Below, one piece after another: positions 17,145 through 27,699 of a stretch of DNA of 64,000 bases. A program made the position numbers and the translations under genes. Position 1 is the first letter of the stretch, and every line of letters begins with the position of its first letter. This stretch comes from Streptomyces sp. SW4 (GTDB taxonomy: Bacteria > Actinomycetota > Actinomycetes > Streptomycetales > Streptomycetaceae): assembly GCA_003248315.1 (NCBI GenBank), contig QKWM01000004.1:3407001-3471000 (forward strand), given 5' to 3'. The notes under the pieces were generated by a model. It did not search any database. It saw only the letters and a program-made list of their open reading frames with translations, and had not been told where the DNA came from.

Positions 17145-18225
17145 ATGTCCTCCGCACTGACCGATCTCTTCCCCTACCCGATCGTGCAGGCTCCCATGGC
17201 GGGCGGCGTCTCCGTGCCACGGCTCGCCGCCGCCGTCTGCGAGGCCGGAGGGCTCGGTTTCCTGGCCGCCGGGTACAAGACCGCGGACGGGATGTACCAG
17301 GAGATCAAACAGCTGCGGGCCTGACGGCCCGCCCCTTCGGCGTCAACCTCTTCCTGCCGCAGCCCGAGACGTCCGACCCCGCCGCGGTCGACGTCTACGC
17401 CCACCAGCTCGCCGGAGAGGCCGGCTGGTACGAGACCGAGCTGGGCGACCGGGACAGCGGCCGGGACGACGGCTACGACGCCAAGCTCGCCGTCCTGCTC
17501 GACAACCCGGTGCCGGTGGTCTCCTTCCACTTCGGCGTCCCAGCCGCGAGGTCGTCGACTCCCTGCACCGCGTCGGCACGTTCGTGCTGGTCACCGCCAC
17601 CACGGCGGAGGAGGCCCGGGCGGTGGAGCGGTCCGGCGCCGACGCGGTGATCGCGCAGGGCGTGGAGGCCGGCGGCCACCAGGGCACCCACCGGGACCTG
17701 CCGGAGACGGACGGCTGCGGCATCGGCCTGCTGGCGCTGGTCACCGAGATCCGCGAGGCGGTCGGCCTGCCCGTCGTCGCCGCGGGCGGCATCATGCGCG
17801 GCGCCCAGATCGCTGCGGTCCTCGCGGCCGGGGCGAGCGCCGCCCAGCTGGGCACCGCGTTCCTCGCCACCCCGAGTCCGGCGCGCACGCCCTGCACAAG
17901 CAGGCGCTGACCAACCCGCTGTTCGTCCGCACGGAGCTGACCCGCGCCTTCTCCGGCCGCCCGGCGCGCGGCCTGGTCAACCGCTTCCTGCGGGAGCACG
18001 GCCCGTACGCGCCGGCCGCCTACCCCGAGGTGCACCACCTCACCGCCCGCTGCGGAAGGCCGCCGCGAAGGCCGACGACGCGCAGGGCATGGCGCTGTGG
18101 CGGGGCAGGGCCACCGCATGGCCAGGGAGCTGCCGGCCGGGCAGCTGGTGGAGGTGCTGGTCGCCGAACTCGCCGCCGCCGGGACAGCGTTGTCGGCGTA
18201 CTCCCAGGGAGGTGCGGGCCGATGA
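17145..18225 (+). CDS. Nitronate monooxygenase / 2-nitropropane dioxygenase family (five frameshifts)
   Basis: An FMN-dependent TIM-barrel oxygenase that oxidises alkyl nitronates, 361 residues after repair. It starts MSSALTDLFPYPIVQAPMAGGVS. FMN-barrel features are GLGFLAAGYKT, FGVNLFLPQP, VVSFHFGVP, DAVIAQGVEAGGHQGTH (catalytic His region), PVVAAGGIMRG and AAQLGTAFLATPESGAH. The end, MALWAGQGHRMARELPAGQL, is typical. The frame breaks at 17320, 17539-17541, 17870-17873, 18046-18048 and 18099-18100; without repair a stop appears at 17322. The gene ends in an ATGA overlap with rsmE, so the two are co-translated. Confidence 0.88.
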
Positions 18226-18960
18226 CGGCGCCGGTGTTCGTGGTGGAGCGCCTCGACGCGGCCGGCGGGGGCCGGTTCGTGCTCGACGGCCCGAGGGCCG
18301 GCACGCGGTCTCCGTGAAGCGGCTGCGGCCCGGCGAGACGGTGGTCCTCACCGACGGCGCCGGGCGCTGGGCCGAGGGCGAGGTGCTGGAGACCGAGGGC
18401 AAGGACCGGCTGGTGCTGCGCCTGGACCCGGTCGCCGAGGAGCCCGCCGAGCAGCCCCGCATCACCGTCGTGCAGGCCCTGCCCAAGGGCGACCGCGGGA
18501 ACTGGCCGTCGAGACCATGACCGAGGTCGGGGTCGACGCGATCGTGCCGTGGGCGGCCTCCCGGTGCATCACGCAGTGGAAGGGCGAGCGGGGCCTGAAG
18601 GCCCTCGGCAAGTGGCGGGCGACCGCCCGCGAGGCCGGCAAGCAGTCCCGCCGGGTCCGCTTCCCCGAGGTCGCGGACCTGGCGACCACCAAGCAGGTCG
18701 CCGCGCTGCTGGCCGGCGCCGACTTCGCCGCCGTGCTCCACGAGTCCGGCGAGGAGCCGCTGGCCGGCGCCGAACTGCCCGCCGCCGGTGACATCGTGCT
18801 GGTGGTCGGGCCCGAAGGCGGCGTCTCCCCGGAGGAGTTGGACCTGTTCGCGCAGGCGGGAGCGCGGCCGTACGTCCTCGGCCGGACGGTGCTGCGGACC
18901 TCCACGGCCGGCACCGCGGCGGCCGCCCTGCTGCTGGGGCGCACCGGCCGCTGGAGCTGA
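18222..18960 (+). CDS. rsmE: 16S rRNA (uracil-1498-N3)-methyltransferase (two frameshifts)
   Basis: A SPOUT-class methyltransferase that modifies U1498 in the decoding region, 246 residues. It has an N-terminal PUA-like part (MTAPVFVVERLDAAGGG, HAVSVKRLRPGE) and the trefoil-knot SAM site LVVGPEGGVSPEELDLF and YVLGRTVLRTSTAG. The frame breaks at 18290-18292 (restoring DGPEGRHAVSV) and 18497-18499 (restoring GDRGELAVETMTEVG). The ATG overlaps the previous stop. A 24-bp duplication straddles the stop codon. Confidence 0.92.
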
Positions 18961-18988
18961 CGCCGCACCGGCCGCTGGGGCTGACCGA
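18941..18988 (+). repeat. 24-bp direct duplication over the rsmE stop codon
   Basis: GCACCGGCCGCTGG(A/G)GCTGA occurs at 18941 and again at 18965. The second copy lies just past the stop and would encode the same C-terminal residues (TGRWS against TGRWG). Confidence 0.8.
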
Positions 18989-19090
18989 GGGCCGCCGCGG
19001 AAAGGGCGGCGACGCGGTGGCCGCCGGGGTGGTGCACCGTGGCCGTATGCGCCCTACCGTCCCGCGCCCGTCGGTGGCAGGCTGCCCGGC

Positions 19091-19621
19091 ATGGGGCATG
19101 GAGGCGGATACTGGGCGCCGGGATCGCCGTGCTCGCCGCCGGCGCGGTCGTCGCGTGCGAGCCGGGCGGGGTGGGTTCCGCGTCCGTCGCGTTCACCACC
19201 GACGAGACCGTGACGCGGGAGCTCCAGCGGCGCGGGACCGAGGTGCGGTGGCTGAGCTGCACCGCCGACTACGGCCAGAAGGCGTCCTCCGGCCGGGCCG
19301 CGTCGGCGTCGGCGTCCGGGAGGACCGTCGCCGAGGTGCACTGCGAGGGCGAGACCGACGACGGCCGGAAGATCACCGTGGACGGCACGGTGACCCGGCT
19401 CGTCGACGGCGCCTGTGTGCGGGGCGAGCTGACCGCGACGGTGGACGGCAGGCGGCTGTTCCGGGTCGAGGGCTCGGCGACTGCGACGCCACCCCGACCC
19501 CGGCCCCGGACGGCCCGGGGACCAACCGGGACAGGACGGCCCCCGGCCCACGGTCACCGTGACGGTCACCCGGACGGTGTGGTGCCAGGAGCGCCCCGAC
19601 TGCTGGCCCGAGGGCAAGTGA
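19091..19621 (+). CDS. Putative secreted lipoprotein (three frameshifts)
   Basis: About 177 residues after repair. The N-terminus RRILGAGIAVLAAGAVVACEPGG is a signal peptide with a lipobox-like VVAC. The mature part has SVAFTTDETVTRELQRRG, DYGQKASSGRA, VAEVHCEGETDDGRKITV and GACVRGELTATVDGRRLFRVEGL. The tail holds two Cys pairs (GDCDATPTPAPDG, WCQERPDCWPEGK). The frame is uncertain at the start (about 19097-19103; an unshifted alternative is GTG 19039) and breaks at 19473 and 19547-19549. It is probably exported and membrane-anchored. The function is unknown. The repaired C-terminus is more plausible than either open alternative because it keeps a Cys pair and a normal stop just ahead of the next gene. 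Confidence 0.65.
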
Positions 19622-19676
19622 TCCGAAGTGATCCAAACCCCTGTCCGGGGCCGCCGCCGCTGCATAGGGTGAGGGC

Positions 19677-22600
19677 GTGACACAGTCCGCAGCGCCTGCC
19701 TACCTCCGGTTTCCGCACCCGCACGGCGAGTTGGTCGCTTTCACCGCCGAGGACGACGTCTGGCTCGCCCCGCTCGACGGCGGACGTGCCTGGCGGGTCA
19801 GCGCCGACAACGTGCCGGTGACCCAGCCCCGCATCTCGCCCGACGGCTCCACCGTCGCCTGGACCTCCACCCGCGACGGCGCCCCCGAGGTGCACGTCGC
19901 GCCCGTCGACGGCGGACCGGCCACGCGGCTGACGTACTGGGGCAGCCTCAGAACCCAGGTGCGCGGCTGGACCCCCGACGGACACGTCCTGGCCGTCACC
20001 GCGCACGGCCAGGCCAGCCTGCGCCGCACCTGGGCGCAGGCCGTGCCGCTCGACGGGGGACCGGCCGCCACCCTGCCGTACGGGCCCGTCGGCGACGTCG
20101 CCCACGGCCCGCACACCGTGCTGCTGTCCGCGCCCATGGGCCGGGAGGCCGCCTGGTGGAAGCGGTACCGGGGCGGCACGGCGGGCAAGCTGTGGATCGA
20201 CCGGGACGGCGACGGCGAGTTCGTCCGGCTGCACGAGGACCTCGACGGCAACATCGAGTACCCGCTGTGGGTGGGGAGCGGATCGCCTTCCTCTCCGACC
20301 ACGAGGGCACCGGCGCCCTGTACTCCTCCCTCGCCGACGGCTCCGACCTGCGCCGCCACACCCCGCTCGGGGGCTTCTACGCCCGGCACGCCGCCACCGA
20401 CGGCACCCGCGTCGTGTACTCCAGCGCCGGTGAGCTGTGGACGCTGGACGACCTGGACGGCGCCGAGCCGCGCCGGCTCGACGTCCGGCTCGGCGGTCCG
20501 CGCGTCGACCTCCAGCCCTACCCGCTGAACGTCTCCCGCTTCTACGGCGCCGCCGCCCCCGACCACACCGCGCGCGGCAGCGCCGTCTGCGTCCGCGGCG
20601 GCGTCCACTGGGTGACCCACCGCTCCGGCCCCGCCCGCGCCCTGGCGGCGACCCCCGGCGTGCGGGCCCGGCTGCCGCGCACCTTCCGCGCCGAGGGCGA
20701 GGAGTGGGTGGTGTGGGTGACGGACGCCGAGGGCGACGACGCCCTGGAGTTCGCGCCCGCCACCGGACCGGCCCTTGGCACGACCCCGCGCCGGCTCGCC
20801 GCCGGACGGCTCGGCCGGGTGCTGGAGCTGGCCATGGCCCCCGACGGCAGCCGGGCCGCCGTCGCCTCCCACGACGGACGGCTGCTGCTCGTCGAACGCG
20901 AGACCGGCGAGGTCCGCGAGGTCGACCGCAGCGCCGACGGCGACGTCTGCGGACTGGTCTTCTCGCCCGACTCGGCGTGGCTGGCCTGGTCGCACCCCGG
21001 CCCGCGCCCGCTGTGCCAGCTGAAACTCGCCAACACCACCGACCTGTCGGTCACCGAGGCGACCCCGCTGCGCTTCCAGGACTACGCCCCCGCCTTCACC
21101 CTCGACGGCAAGCACCTGGCGTTCCTGTCGGCCCGCTCCTTCGACCCCGTCTACGACGAGCACGTCTTCGACCTCGCGTTCGTCGAGGGCGTCCGCCCCT
21201 ACCTGATCACGCTGGCCGCGACCACGCCCTCGCCGTTCGGCCCGCAGCGCCACGGCCGTCCCTTCGAGACCCCGGACCGCGACGAGACCCCCGACAGCGA
21301 GGGCATCCCCACCACCCGCGTCGACCTGGAGGGCCTCGCCGACCGGATCGTGCCGTTCCCCGTGGAGGCCGCCCGCTACTCCGGGCTGCGCGCCGCCAAG
21401 GACGGCGTGCTGTGGCTGCGGCACCCGGTCACCGGCGTCCTGGGCGCCTCCCGGGCCGTCCCGGACGACCCGGACCCCAAGACCGAGCTGGAGCGCTACG
21501 ACCTCGCCCAGCAACGGATCGAGCACCTCGCCGCGGACGCCGACGACTTCGAGGTCAGCGGCGACGGCAAGCGGGTGCTGCTGTGGACCGACGGCCGGCT
21601 CAAGGTGGTGCCCAGCGACCGGCGCGCCTCGAACGACGACGACAGCGACACGAACATCACCGTCGACCTGTCGCGGATCCGCCAGCGCGTCGACCCGGCG
21701 GCCGAGTGGCGGCAGATGTACGAGGAGACCGGCCGCCTCATGCGGGACCACTTCTGGCGGCCGGACCTGAACGGCGTCGACTGGGACGGCGTACTGGACC
21801 GCTACCGTCCCGTCCTCGACCGGCTCGCCACCCATGACGACCTGGTCGACCTGCTGTGGGAGGTCCAGGGCGAACTCGGCACCTCGCACGCCTACGTCAT
21901 GCCGCGCGGCGGACACGGCGGCGGCGCCCGGCAGGGGCTGCTCGGCGCCGACATCTCCCGGCACGAGGACGGCACCTGGCGCATCGACCGGGTCCTGCCC
22001 TCGGAGACCTCCGACCCGCACGCCCGCTCCCCGCTCGCCGCGCCCGGTGTCGCGGTGCGCGCCGGGGACGCGATCGTGGCGGTCGCCGGGCAGCCCGTCG
22101 ACCCGGTCACCGGGCCGGGACCGCTGCTGGTGGGCACGGCGGGCAAACCGGTCGAGCTGACCGTCTCGCCGGCCGGCGGCGGCGACCCGCGGCACGCCGT
22201 CGTGATCCCCCTCGCCGACGAGGAACCGCTGCGCTACCACGCCTGGGTCGCCGACCGGCGCGCCTACGTCCACGAGCGGTCCGGCGGCCGGCTCGGCTAC
22301 CTCCACGTCCCCGACATGCAGGCGCCCGGCTGGGCGCAGATCCACCGGGACCTGCGCGTCGAGGTCGCCCGGGAGGGGCTCGTGGTCGACGTGCGGGAGA
22401 ACCGCGGCGGCCACACCTCCCAGCTCGTCGTCGAGAAGCTGGCCCGGCGGATCGTCGGCTGGGACCTGCCGCGCGGCATGCGCGCCGAGAGCTACCCGCG
22501 GGACGCGCCGCGCGGACCGGTCGTCGCCGTCGCCAACGAGTTCTCCGGCTCGGACGGCGACATCGTCAACGCGGCGATCAAGGCGCTGGGCCTCGGCCCC

Positions 22601-22879
22601 GTGGTCGGCACCCGCACCTGGGGCGGGGTCGTCGGCATCGACAGCCGCTACCGGCTGGTCGACGGCACGCTCGTCACCCAGCCCAAGTACGCGTTCTGGC
22701 TGGAGGGGTACGGGTGGGGCGTGGAGAACCACGGCGTCGACCCGGACGTCGAGGTGCCGCAGCGCCCGCAGGACCACGCCGCCGGCCGCGACCCGCAGCT
22801 GGACGAGGCGGTCCGGCTGGCCCTGGAGGCCCTGGAGCGGACCCCGGCGAAGACCCCGCCGGCCCTGCCCCGGGACTGA
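19677..22879 (+). CDS. Tricorn-type S41 serine protease (one frameshift)
   Basis: About 1067 residues. The N-terminal half is two beta-propellers made of WD-like repeats (RISPDGSTVAW, GWTPDGHVLAV, VFSPDSAWLAW). They are followed by a PDZ-like segment (PGVAVRAGDAIVAVAG) and the S41 catalytic core. The tricorn active-site elements are all present: the Ser-His pair in GTSHAYVM, the nucleophile in EFSGSDGDIV, and the Glu in WGVENHGVDPDVEVP. Tricorn degrades peptides released by the proteasome, which Streptomyces possesses. One G is missing at 20273-20276, between the first propeller blades (restoring WVGERIAFLSD). The GTG start at 19677 is near a GAGGG sequence. It has no signal peptide and should be cytoplasmic. 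Confidence 0.93.
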
Positions 22880-22931
22880 GGGCCGCGACGATACGATGCC
22901 GCACAGAAGATCACCGGTGTGAGGAGGCCCC

Positions 22932-23285
22932 ATGGCAGGGGAACCGCAGGACGACTGTCTGTTCTGCAAGATCGTCGCGGGGACGATCCCGGCGACGATC
23001 GTCCGCGAGACGGAGACCACCGTCGCCTTCCGGGACATCAACCCGCAGGCGCCCACCCACGTCCTGGTGATCCCGAAGGCGCACTACCGGGACGCCGCCG
23101 CGCTCGCCGCCGGCGCCCCGGAGCTGGCCGCGGACGTGCTGCGCGAGACGCAGGCCGTCGCCGACGAGGAGAAGCTCGACAGCTACCGCATCGTGTTCAA
23201 CACCGGCACCGGCGCCGGCCAGACCGTGTGGCACACCCACGCCCACGTCCTCGGCGGGCGCGGGCTGGAATGGCCCCCGGGGTAA
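22932..23285 (+). CDS. HIT family nucleotide hydrolase/transferase
   Basis: A 117-residue intact histidine-triad protein of the HINT branch. DCLFCKIVAGTIPA and FRDINPQAPTHVLVIPK are typical, and the triad motif HTHAHVLGG is near the end (residues about 99-107). HINT proteins hydrolyse AMP-lysine or AMP-NH2-type phosphoramidates. A GAGGAGG ribosome site precedes ATG 22932. The next gene starts seven bases after the stop, so they form an operon. Confidence 0.95.
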   Translation: MAGEPQDDCLFCKIVAGTIPATIVRETETTVAFRDINPQAPTHVLVIPKAHYRDAAALAAGAPELAADVLRETQAVADEEKLDSYRIVFNTGTGAGQTVWHTHAHVLGGRGLEWPPG

Positions 23286-23291
23286 GCCGCC

Positions 23292-24197
23292 TTGTCCGTA
23301 CGCGAACTGGTGGTCCTCGGCACCGCCAGCCAGGTCCCGACCCGGCACCGCAACCACAACGGCTACCTGCTGCGCTGGGACGGCGAGGGCATCCTGTTCG
23401 ACCCCGGCGAGGGCACGCAGCGGCAGATGCTGCGCGCCGGGGTCGCCGCGCACGACCTGAACCGGATCTGCGTCACCCACTTCCACGGCGACCACAGCCT
23501 CGGTCTCCCCGGCGTCGTCCAGCGCATCAACCTGGACCGGGTGCCGCACCAGGTCACCGCCCACTACCCCCGGTCCGGGCAGCGCTTCTTCGACCGCCTC
23601 CGCTACGCCACCGCCTACCGCGAGACCGTCGGCCTCACCGAGGCCCCGGTCGACGCAGACGGCCCCCTGGCGGTCACCCCCGCCTACACGCTCTCCGCCC
23701 ACCGCCTCTCCCACCCCGTCGAGTCCTACGGCTACCGGCTCACCGAGCCCGACGGCCGCCGCATGCTGCCCGACCGCCTCGCCGCGCACGGCGTCACGGG
23801 CCCCGACATCGGCCGCCTCCAGCGGGAGGGCGAGCTGAACGGCGTGCGGCTGGAGGACGTCAGCGAGGTGCGCCGCGGACAGCGGTTCGCGTTCGTCATG
23901 GACACCCGGCTGTGCGAGGGCGTGCACGTCCTCGCCGAGGGCTGCGACCTGCTCGTCATCGAGTCCACCTTCCTCGACGAGGACGAGGACCTCGCCGTCG
24001 AGCACGGCCACCTGACCGCCGGACAGGCGGCCCGCGTGGCCCGGGACGCCGGCGTGCGGCACCTGGTGCTCACCCACTTCAGCCAGCGCTACCCGGACCC
24101 CGGGGAGTTCGAGCGGCAGGCGCGGGCCGCCGGATACGACGGCGAGCTGACCGTCGCGCACGACCTGCTGCGGGTGGCCGTTCCGAAACGCCGGTGA
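23292..24197 (+). CDS. rnz: Ribonuclease Z-like metallo-hydrolase
   Basis: A 301-residue MBL-fold protein, intact, starting at TTG 23292. The features match tRNA 3'-endonuclease: LGTASQVPTRHRNHNGYLL, FDPGEGTQRQMLRAG, the zinc site THFHGDHSLGLPG, FVMDTRLCEGV and the distal HLTAGQAA and LTHFSQRY metal ligands. RNase Z processes the 3' ends of pre-tRNA lacking encoded CCA. In this clade the function is sometimes assigned only as an MBL-fold hydrolase, so the tRNA role is by family. It lies between the HIT gene and a deaminase gene, all on one strand. Confidence 0.88.
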   Translation: MSVRELVVLGTASQVPTRHRNHNGYLLRWDGEGILFDPGEGTQRQMLRAGVAAHDLNRICVTHFHGDHSLGLPGVVQRINLDRVPHQVTAHYPRSGQRFFDRLRYATAYRETVGLTEAPVDADGPLAVTPAYTLSAHRLSHPVESYGYRLTEPDGRRMLPDRLAAHGVTGPDIGRLQREGELNGVRLEDVSEVRRGQRFAFVMDTRLCEGVHVLAEGCDLLVIESTFLDEDEDLAVEHGHLTAGQAARVARDAGVRHLVLTHFSQRYPDPGEFERQARAAGYDGELTVAHDLLRVAVPKRR

Positions 24198-24217
24198 GGG
24201 CGCCGTACGATGCACTG

Positions 24218-25212
24218 ATGCCCCTGCCCATAGCCGAACTGCACCTGCACGTCGAAGGCACCCTGGAACCGGAGCTGGCCTTCGAGCTGGCCGACCGCAA
24301 CGGTGTCGCCCTGCCCTACGCCGACACCGGCGCCCTGCGCGAGGCCTACCGCTTCGCCGACCTCCAGTCCTTCCTGGACCTGTACTACGAGCTGATGGCC
24401 GTCCTGCGCACCGAGCGGGACTTCGCGGACCTCGCCGACGCCTATCTGGCCCGCGCCGCCGCGCAGGGCGTGCGGCACGCCGAGATCTTCTTCGATCCGC
24501 AGGCCCACCTGTCCCGGGGCGTCGGCATGGACACGGTGGTCGAGGGACTGTGGCGGGCGCTCGGCCGCAGCGAGGAACGGCACGGCGTCTCCACCCGGCT
24601 GATCATGTGCTTCCTGCGCGACGAGTCCGCCGAGTCGGCGCTCGAGACACTGCATCTGGCCGAGCCCCACCTCGACCGGATCACCGGCGTCGGCCTGGAC
24701 TCCGCCGAGGTCGGCCATCCCCCGGCGAAGTTCCGCGAGGTCTACGAGGCGGCCGCGGCCCTCGGGCTGCGCCGGGTCGCGCACGCCGGCGAGGAGGGCC
24801 CGCCGGAGTACATCACCGAGGCGCTCGACGTGCTCGGCGTCGAGCGCGTCGACCACGGCCTGCGCTGCCTGGAGGACCCGGCGCTGGTCGAGCGGCTGGT
24901 GCGCGAGCGGGTCCCGCTGACCCTGTGCCCGCTGTCCAACGTCCGGCTGCGCGCCGTCGACACCCTCGCCGAGCATCCGCTGCCCGCCATGCTGGACGCC
25001 GGCCTGATGTGCACCGTCAACTCCGACGACCCGGCCTACTTCGGCGGCTACGCCGGCGACAACCTCGACGCCGTGCGCGACACCCTCGGCCTGCCGCCGG
25101 AGCGGCTGCGCGAGCTGGCCCGGAACTCCTTCCTCGCCGCGTTCCTGGACGACGACGAGGAGCGCAGGGCCCGCTGCCTCGCGGAGGTCGAGGCGTACTC
25201 CTTCCGGCGTAG
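24218..25212 (+). CDS. Adenosine deaminase family, adenine-deaminase (Aah1-like) type
   Basis: A zinc-dependent purine deaminase, 331 residues. HLHVEGTLEPELAFELADRNG carries the first metal ligands (His-X-His). HAEIFFDPQAHLSRGV, FLRDESAESALETL and GLDSAEVGHPPAKFREVYEA are characteristic of the fungal Aah1/bacterial adenine deaminase branch rather than classical Add. HAGEEGPPEYI, RVDHGLRC and NSDDPAYFGGY complete the site. The final codons are shifted by a missing C at 25204; repair gives EAYSFPA with a stop at 25210-25212. Substrate specificity (adenine or adenosine) is inferred from these motifs. It is probably part of purine salvage. Confidence 0.88.
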
Positions 25213-25220
25213 CCGGACCC

Positions 25221-25279
25221 AGGGCCCCTCGGGCCCTAGCCTCCGGACCCCGGCGTGGCCGCCGTCTGCCGGGGTCCGG
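25221..25279. terminator. Two hairpins at the add / MFS convergence
   Basis: AGGGCCC-CTC-GGGCCCT (25221-25237) and the perfect 12-bp arms CCGGACCCCGGC (25243-25254) and GCCGGGGTCCGG (25268-25279). The second lies inside the 3' end of the reverse-strand MFS gene. Confidence 0.6.
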
Positions 25280-26637
25280 CCGTGTCGTAGGCCCGCTGGA
25301 CGGGCACGGCGCCGGCGTCCACGGGGATCTCGACGACCGGCTGCTCGGGGCGCCGACCTCGGGGACCGCGCCGCTGGGCGTGCCCGTGTGGGCGGCGACC
25401 ACGGCCGCGGGGTGGCCGCCGCGGCGGCGGACCGCGCCGGGCAGCAGCGGGCGCCCGCCGGTGTGCACGGCCACGGCCGTCATCGGCACGGCGACCAGCA
25501 GCAGGCCCGCGCCGAGGACCAGCCCCATGCCCGGGTAGCCGGCCTGCGCGGACAGCGCGCTGCCGGTCAGCGGCCCGGCGGCGGTGCCGAGCGAGGACGC
25601 CGAGCCGACGAGCACCGCCCACCGGCCGCGCGGGTCGAGCGAGGCGGCGAGGCCGATCAGGTACGACAGCACGACCGGGTACAGGGTGTTCCAGGCGATC
25701 TCGCCCGCCGCGAAGGTGGCCGGGCCGGTCGCGGACGCGGTCAGGGCGATGCAGCCGGCGATCAGCACGGTCCCCGCGCCGATCGGCACCGCGCGCCCGA
25801 GCCGCGCCCCGAGCGCGCCGGCCGCGAGGACGCCGAGCAGCCCGGCGCCCAGCGCCACGGCGAACACGACCCCGAGGGCGGCGTCGCTCAGGTGGGCCTG
25901 GGTGAGCCCGATCCGGCCGCTGACGCCCCACAGGGAGTTCTGCGCGAGGGACCAGAACACGATGGCGGCGGCCAGGACCAGGCCCGAGCGGCGGCGGGGG
26001 AGCGGGGCGCCGGGCCGGCCGCTGACGGCGGGGGCCTCGGCGCCCGCGCGGTCCCCGGTGCGTCCGTCCGCGGCCTCCGCCGTGCGTGTGCCGCCCGGCA
26101 GCCGGGAGGTCAGCGGCCACACCGCGAGCGCGGTCAGCGCGATCGCGGCCAGCGGCAGCCCGTGCGCCCGGCCGAGGTGCGGCACCGTCAGGTACACGGC
26201 GCCGGCCAGCGCGGACACGGTCAGCAGGCCGAGCGTGGACGCCCGGTGCGGGTCCCTCTCGGCGGCGATGCGCGTGGCGGCGACCGTGGTGGCGGTCCCC
26301 GAGCCGAACCCGCCCACCATCGCGCCGGCGACGACGACGGGGACGTCGGTGGTGAGGGCGGCGGTGCCGTAGCCGAGGGCGGCCAGGAGGAGGCCGAGGC
26401 GGGCCAGCGGCCGTGCCCCGACGCGGTCCACGCGGGAGGCGAGCAGGAAGCCGGCCGTGGCCGAACTCAGCAGCAGCGCGCTGCCGACGGCGCCGGCCTG
26501 CGTGGCGGACAGCGGCAGACCGGTGTCCAGCCGGCCCACGGTGGTGGGCAGCAGATACGGGGCGAGGTACCCGGCCGTGAAGAGGGCGACGAGGGGCCAG
26601 GGGGCGGTGCGGGCGAACACGGGCGTTCCCAGGGCAT
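25236..26637 (-). CDS. MFS transporter, cyanate/drug-exporter type
   Basis: About 467 residues with twelve predicted hydrophobic segments, among them PLVALFTAGYLAPYLL, AVGSALLLSSATAGFLLA, GAGLLGVLAAGALGA and VLGAGLLLVAVPMTAVAV. The loop SRVDRVGARPLARLG is the usual MFS A-like motif. The substrate is unknown. Near the C-terminus the frame shifts at 25347-25350 (restoring VGAPEQPVVEIPVDAGAVP). The start is doubtful: ATG 26637 needs one restored base near 26619-26625 (MPWERPVFARTAPWP), while GTG 26620 or TTG 26701 would avoid that. It is separated from the IclR gene upstream by about 160 bases. Confidence 0.78.
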
Positions 26638-26796
26638 GCGAAAGGAGGGGTGCGGAAGAGGAGGGGGCGACGACCGTCGACGGACAGGAACGCGCGGGCA
26701 ATTTGTATCAAGCACACAGTCGTGCGGGCGAAGCCGGAGGCTGTGATGTGGCCCACTTTTGTGTTTGGTGCCCGAAGGGCTGGGTAGCAGCGGTCG

Positions 26797-27578
26797 CTAG
26801 CGCCAGTGAACCGGCCCGATTCCGCCCGGAATGGTCGCCTCCACCTTGCTTCTGATCTCCCGCATCACCGCCACGATCCGCTCCTCGTGACCGGGCGTCA
26901 GCCGGGCCACCGGCACCGAGCAGCTGATCGCGTCCTGGGCCGGGCTGTCGTAGCGCAGCGCGAAGCCGAAACCGACGATGCCGAGCACGCCCTCCTGCCG
27001 GTCGACCGAGTAACCGCGGGCGCGCACCCCCGCGAGGTCGGCCGCCAGTGACTCCCGGTCGGTGCGGGTGTGGGGCGTGAGCGCCTCGTACGGCCCCTCG
27101 GGCAGCTCCTCGTCCGGCCGTTCCGCGAGCAGGGCCTTGCCCAGCGCGCCCGCGTGGGCCGGCAGTCTGCGGCCGACCCGGCTGATCGTCCTGAGGTACT
27201 CGTGCGACTCCCGGGTCGCCAGGTAGGCCACGTCCCGGCCGTCCAGCCGCCCCAGGTGGATGGTCTCGCCCAGTGCCTCGGAGGCCTCGTCGAGATACGG
27301 CCGCACCGCCCGCACCCGGGGTCGGAGTCCAGGTAGCTCGTGCCGGTGAGCAGGGCGTGGATGCCGATGCCGTACAGCGAGCCGGTGACGTCGGTGCGGA
27401 CCCAGCCGCGCGAGATCAGCGTCTGGAGCAGCGCGTACATCGAACTGCGCGGCACGCCCAGCTCGTCGGCCAGCTCCTGCAGCCGCGCCGGGCGGTCGCC
27501 GCGCGCGGCCAGCAGTTCCAGCAGCTCCACCGTGCGTGCCGCCGACTTCACCTCGCGCACGCCGCCCGTCTCCGACAT
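26797..27578 (-). CDS. IclR-family repressor of the glucarate operon (one frameshift)
   Basis: A 260-residue regulator. The winged helix MSETGGVREVKSAARTVELL, ELADELGVPRSSMYALLQTL and RGWVRTDVTGSLYGIG is N-terminal, and the GAF-like effector domain contains ATRESHEYLRTISRVGRRLPAHAGALGKALLA and GVRARGYSVDRQEGVLGIVGF. Restoring a base at 27316-27321 joins LDSDPRVRAVRPYLDEAS. It is divergent from kdgD-gudD-gudP, so it probably represses them and responds to glucarate or a keto-deoxy intermediate. An inverted repeat lies over the operon start (27664-27675). Confidence 0.88.
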
Positions 27579-27629
27579 GAGCCGATGGTAAGCGGGCGGG
27601 CGCCGGCCGAGATCGGGGTGTCGCGGCCA

Positions 27630-27658
27630 TTGACGCTCGCTGTTCACGTCCTTAGTCT
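27630..27658 (+). promoter_or_regulatory. Promoter of the glucarate operon
   Basis: TTGACG (27630-27635), a 17-bp spacer and TAGTCT (27653-27658): the best vegetative-type promoter match in the window. Confidence 0.75.
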
Positions 27659-27663
27659 CCATC

Positions 27664-27675
27664 TCCATACATGGA
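27664..27675. promoter_or_regulatory. IclR-type operator
   Basis: TCCATACATGGA is a perfect 5-bp inverted repeat with a two-base centre. It starts six bases after the -10 box and so covers the expected transcription start. Binding there would block the promoter. Confidence 0.6.
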
Positions 27676-27699
27676 CGCCATCTACATAGGGAGATGAAC

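Noticed and set aside
19700..23056. A 1118-codon open reverse frame opposite the tricorn gene
   Set aside because: It is the antisense shadow of a well-supported S41 protease. Its composition is Gly/Ala/Val/Asp-rich nonsense.
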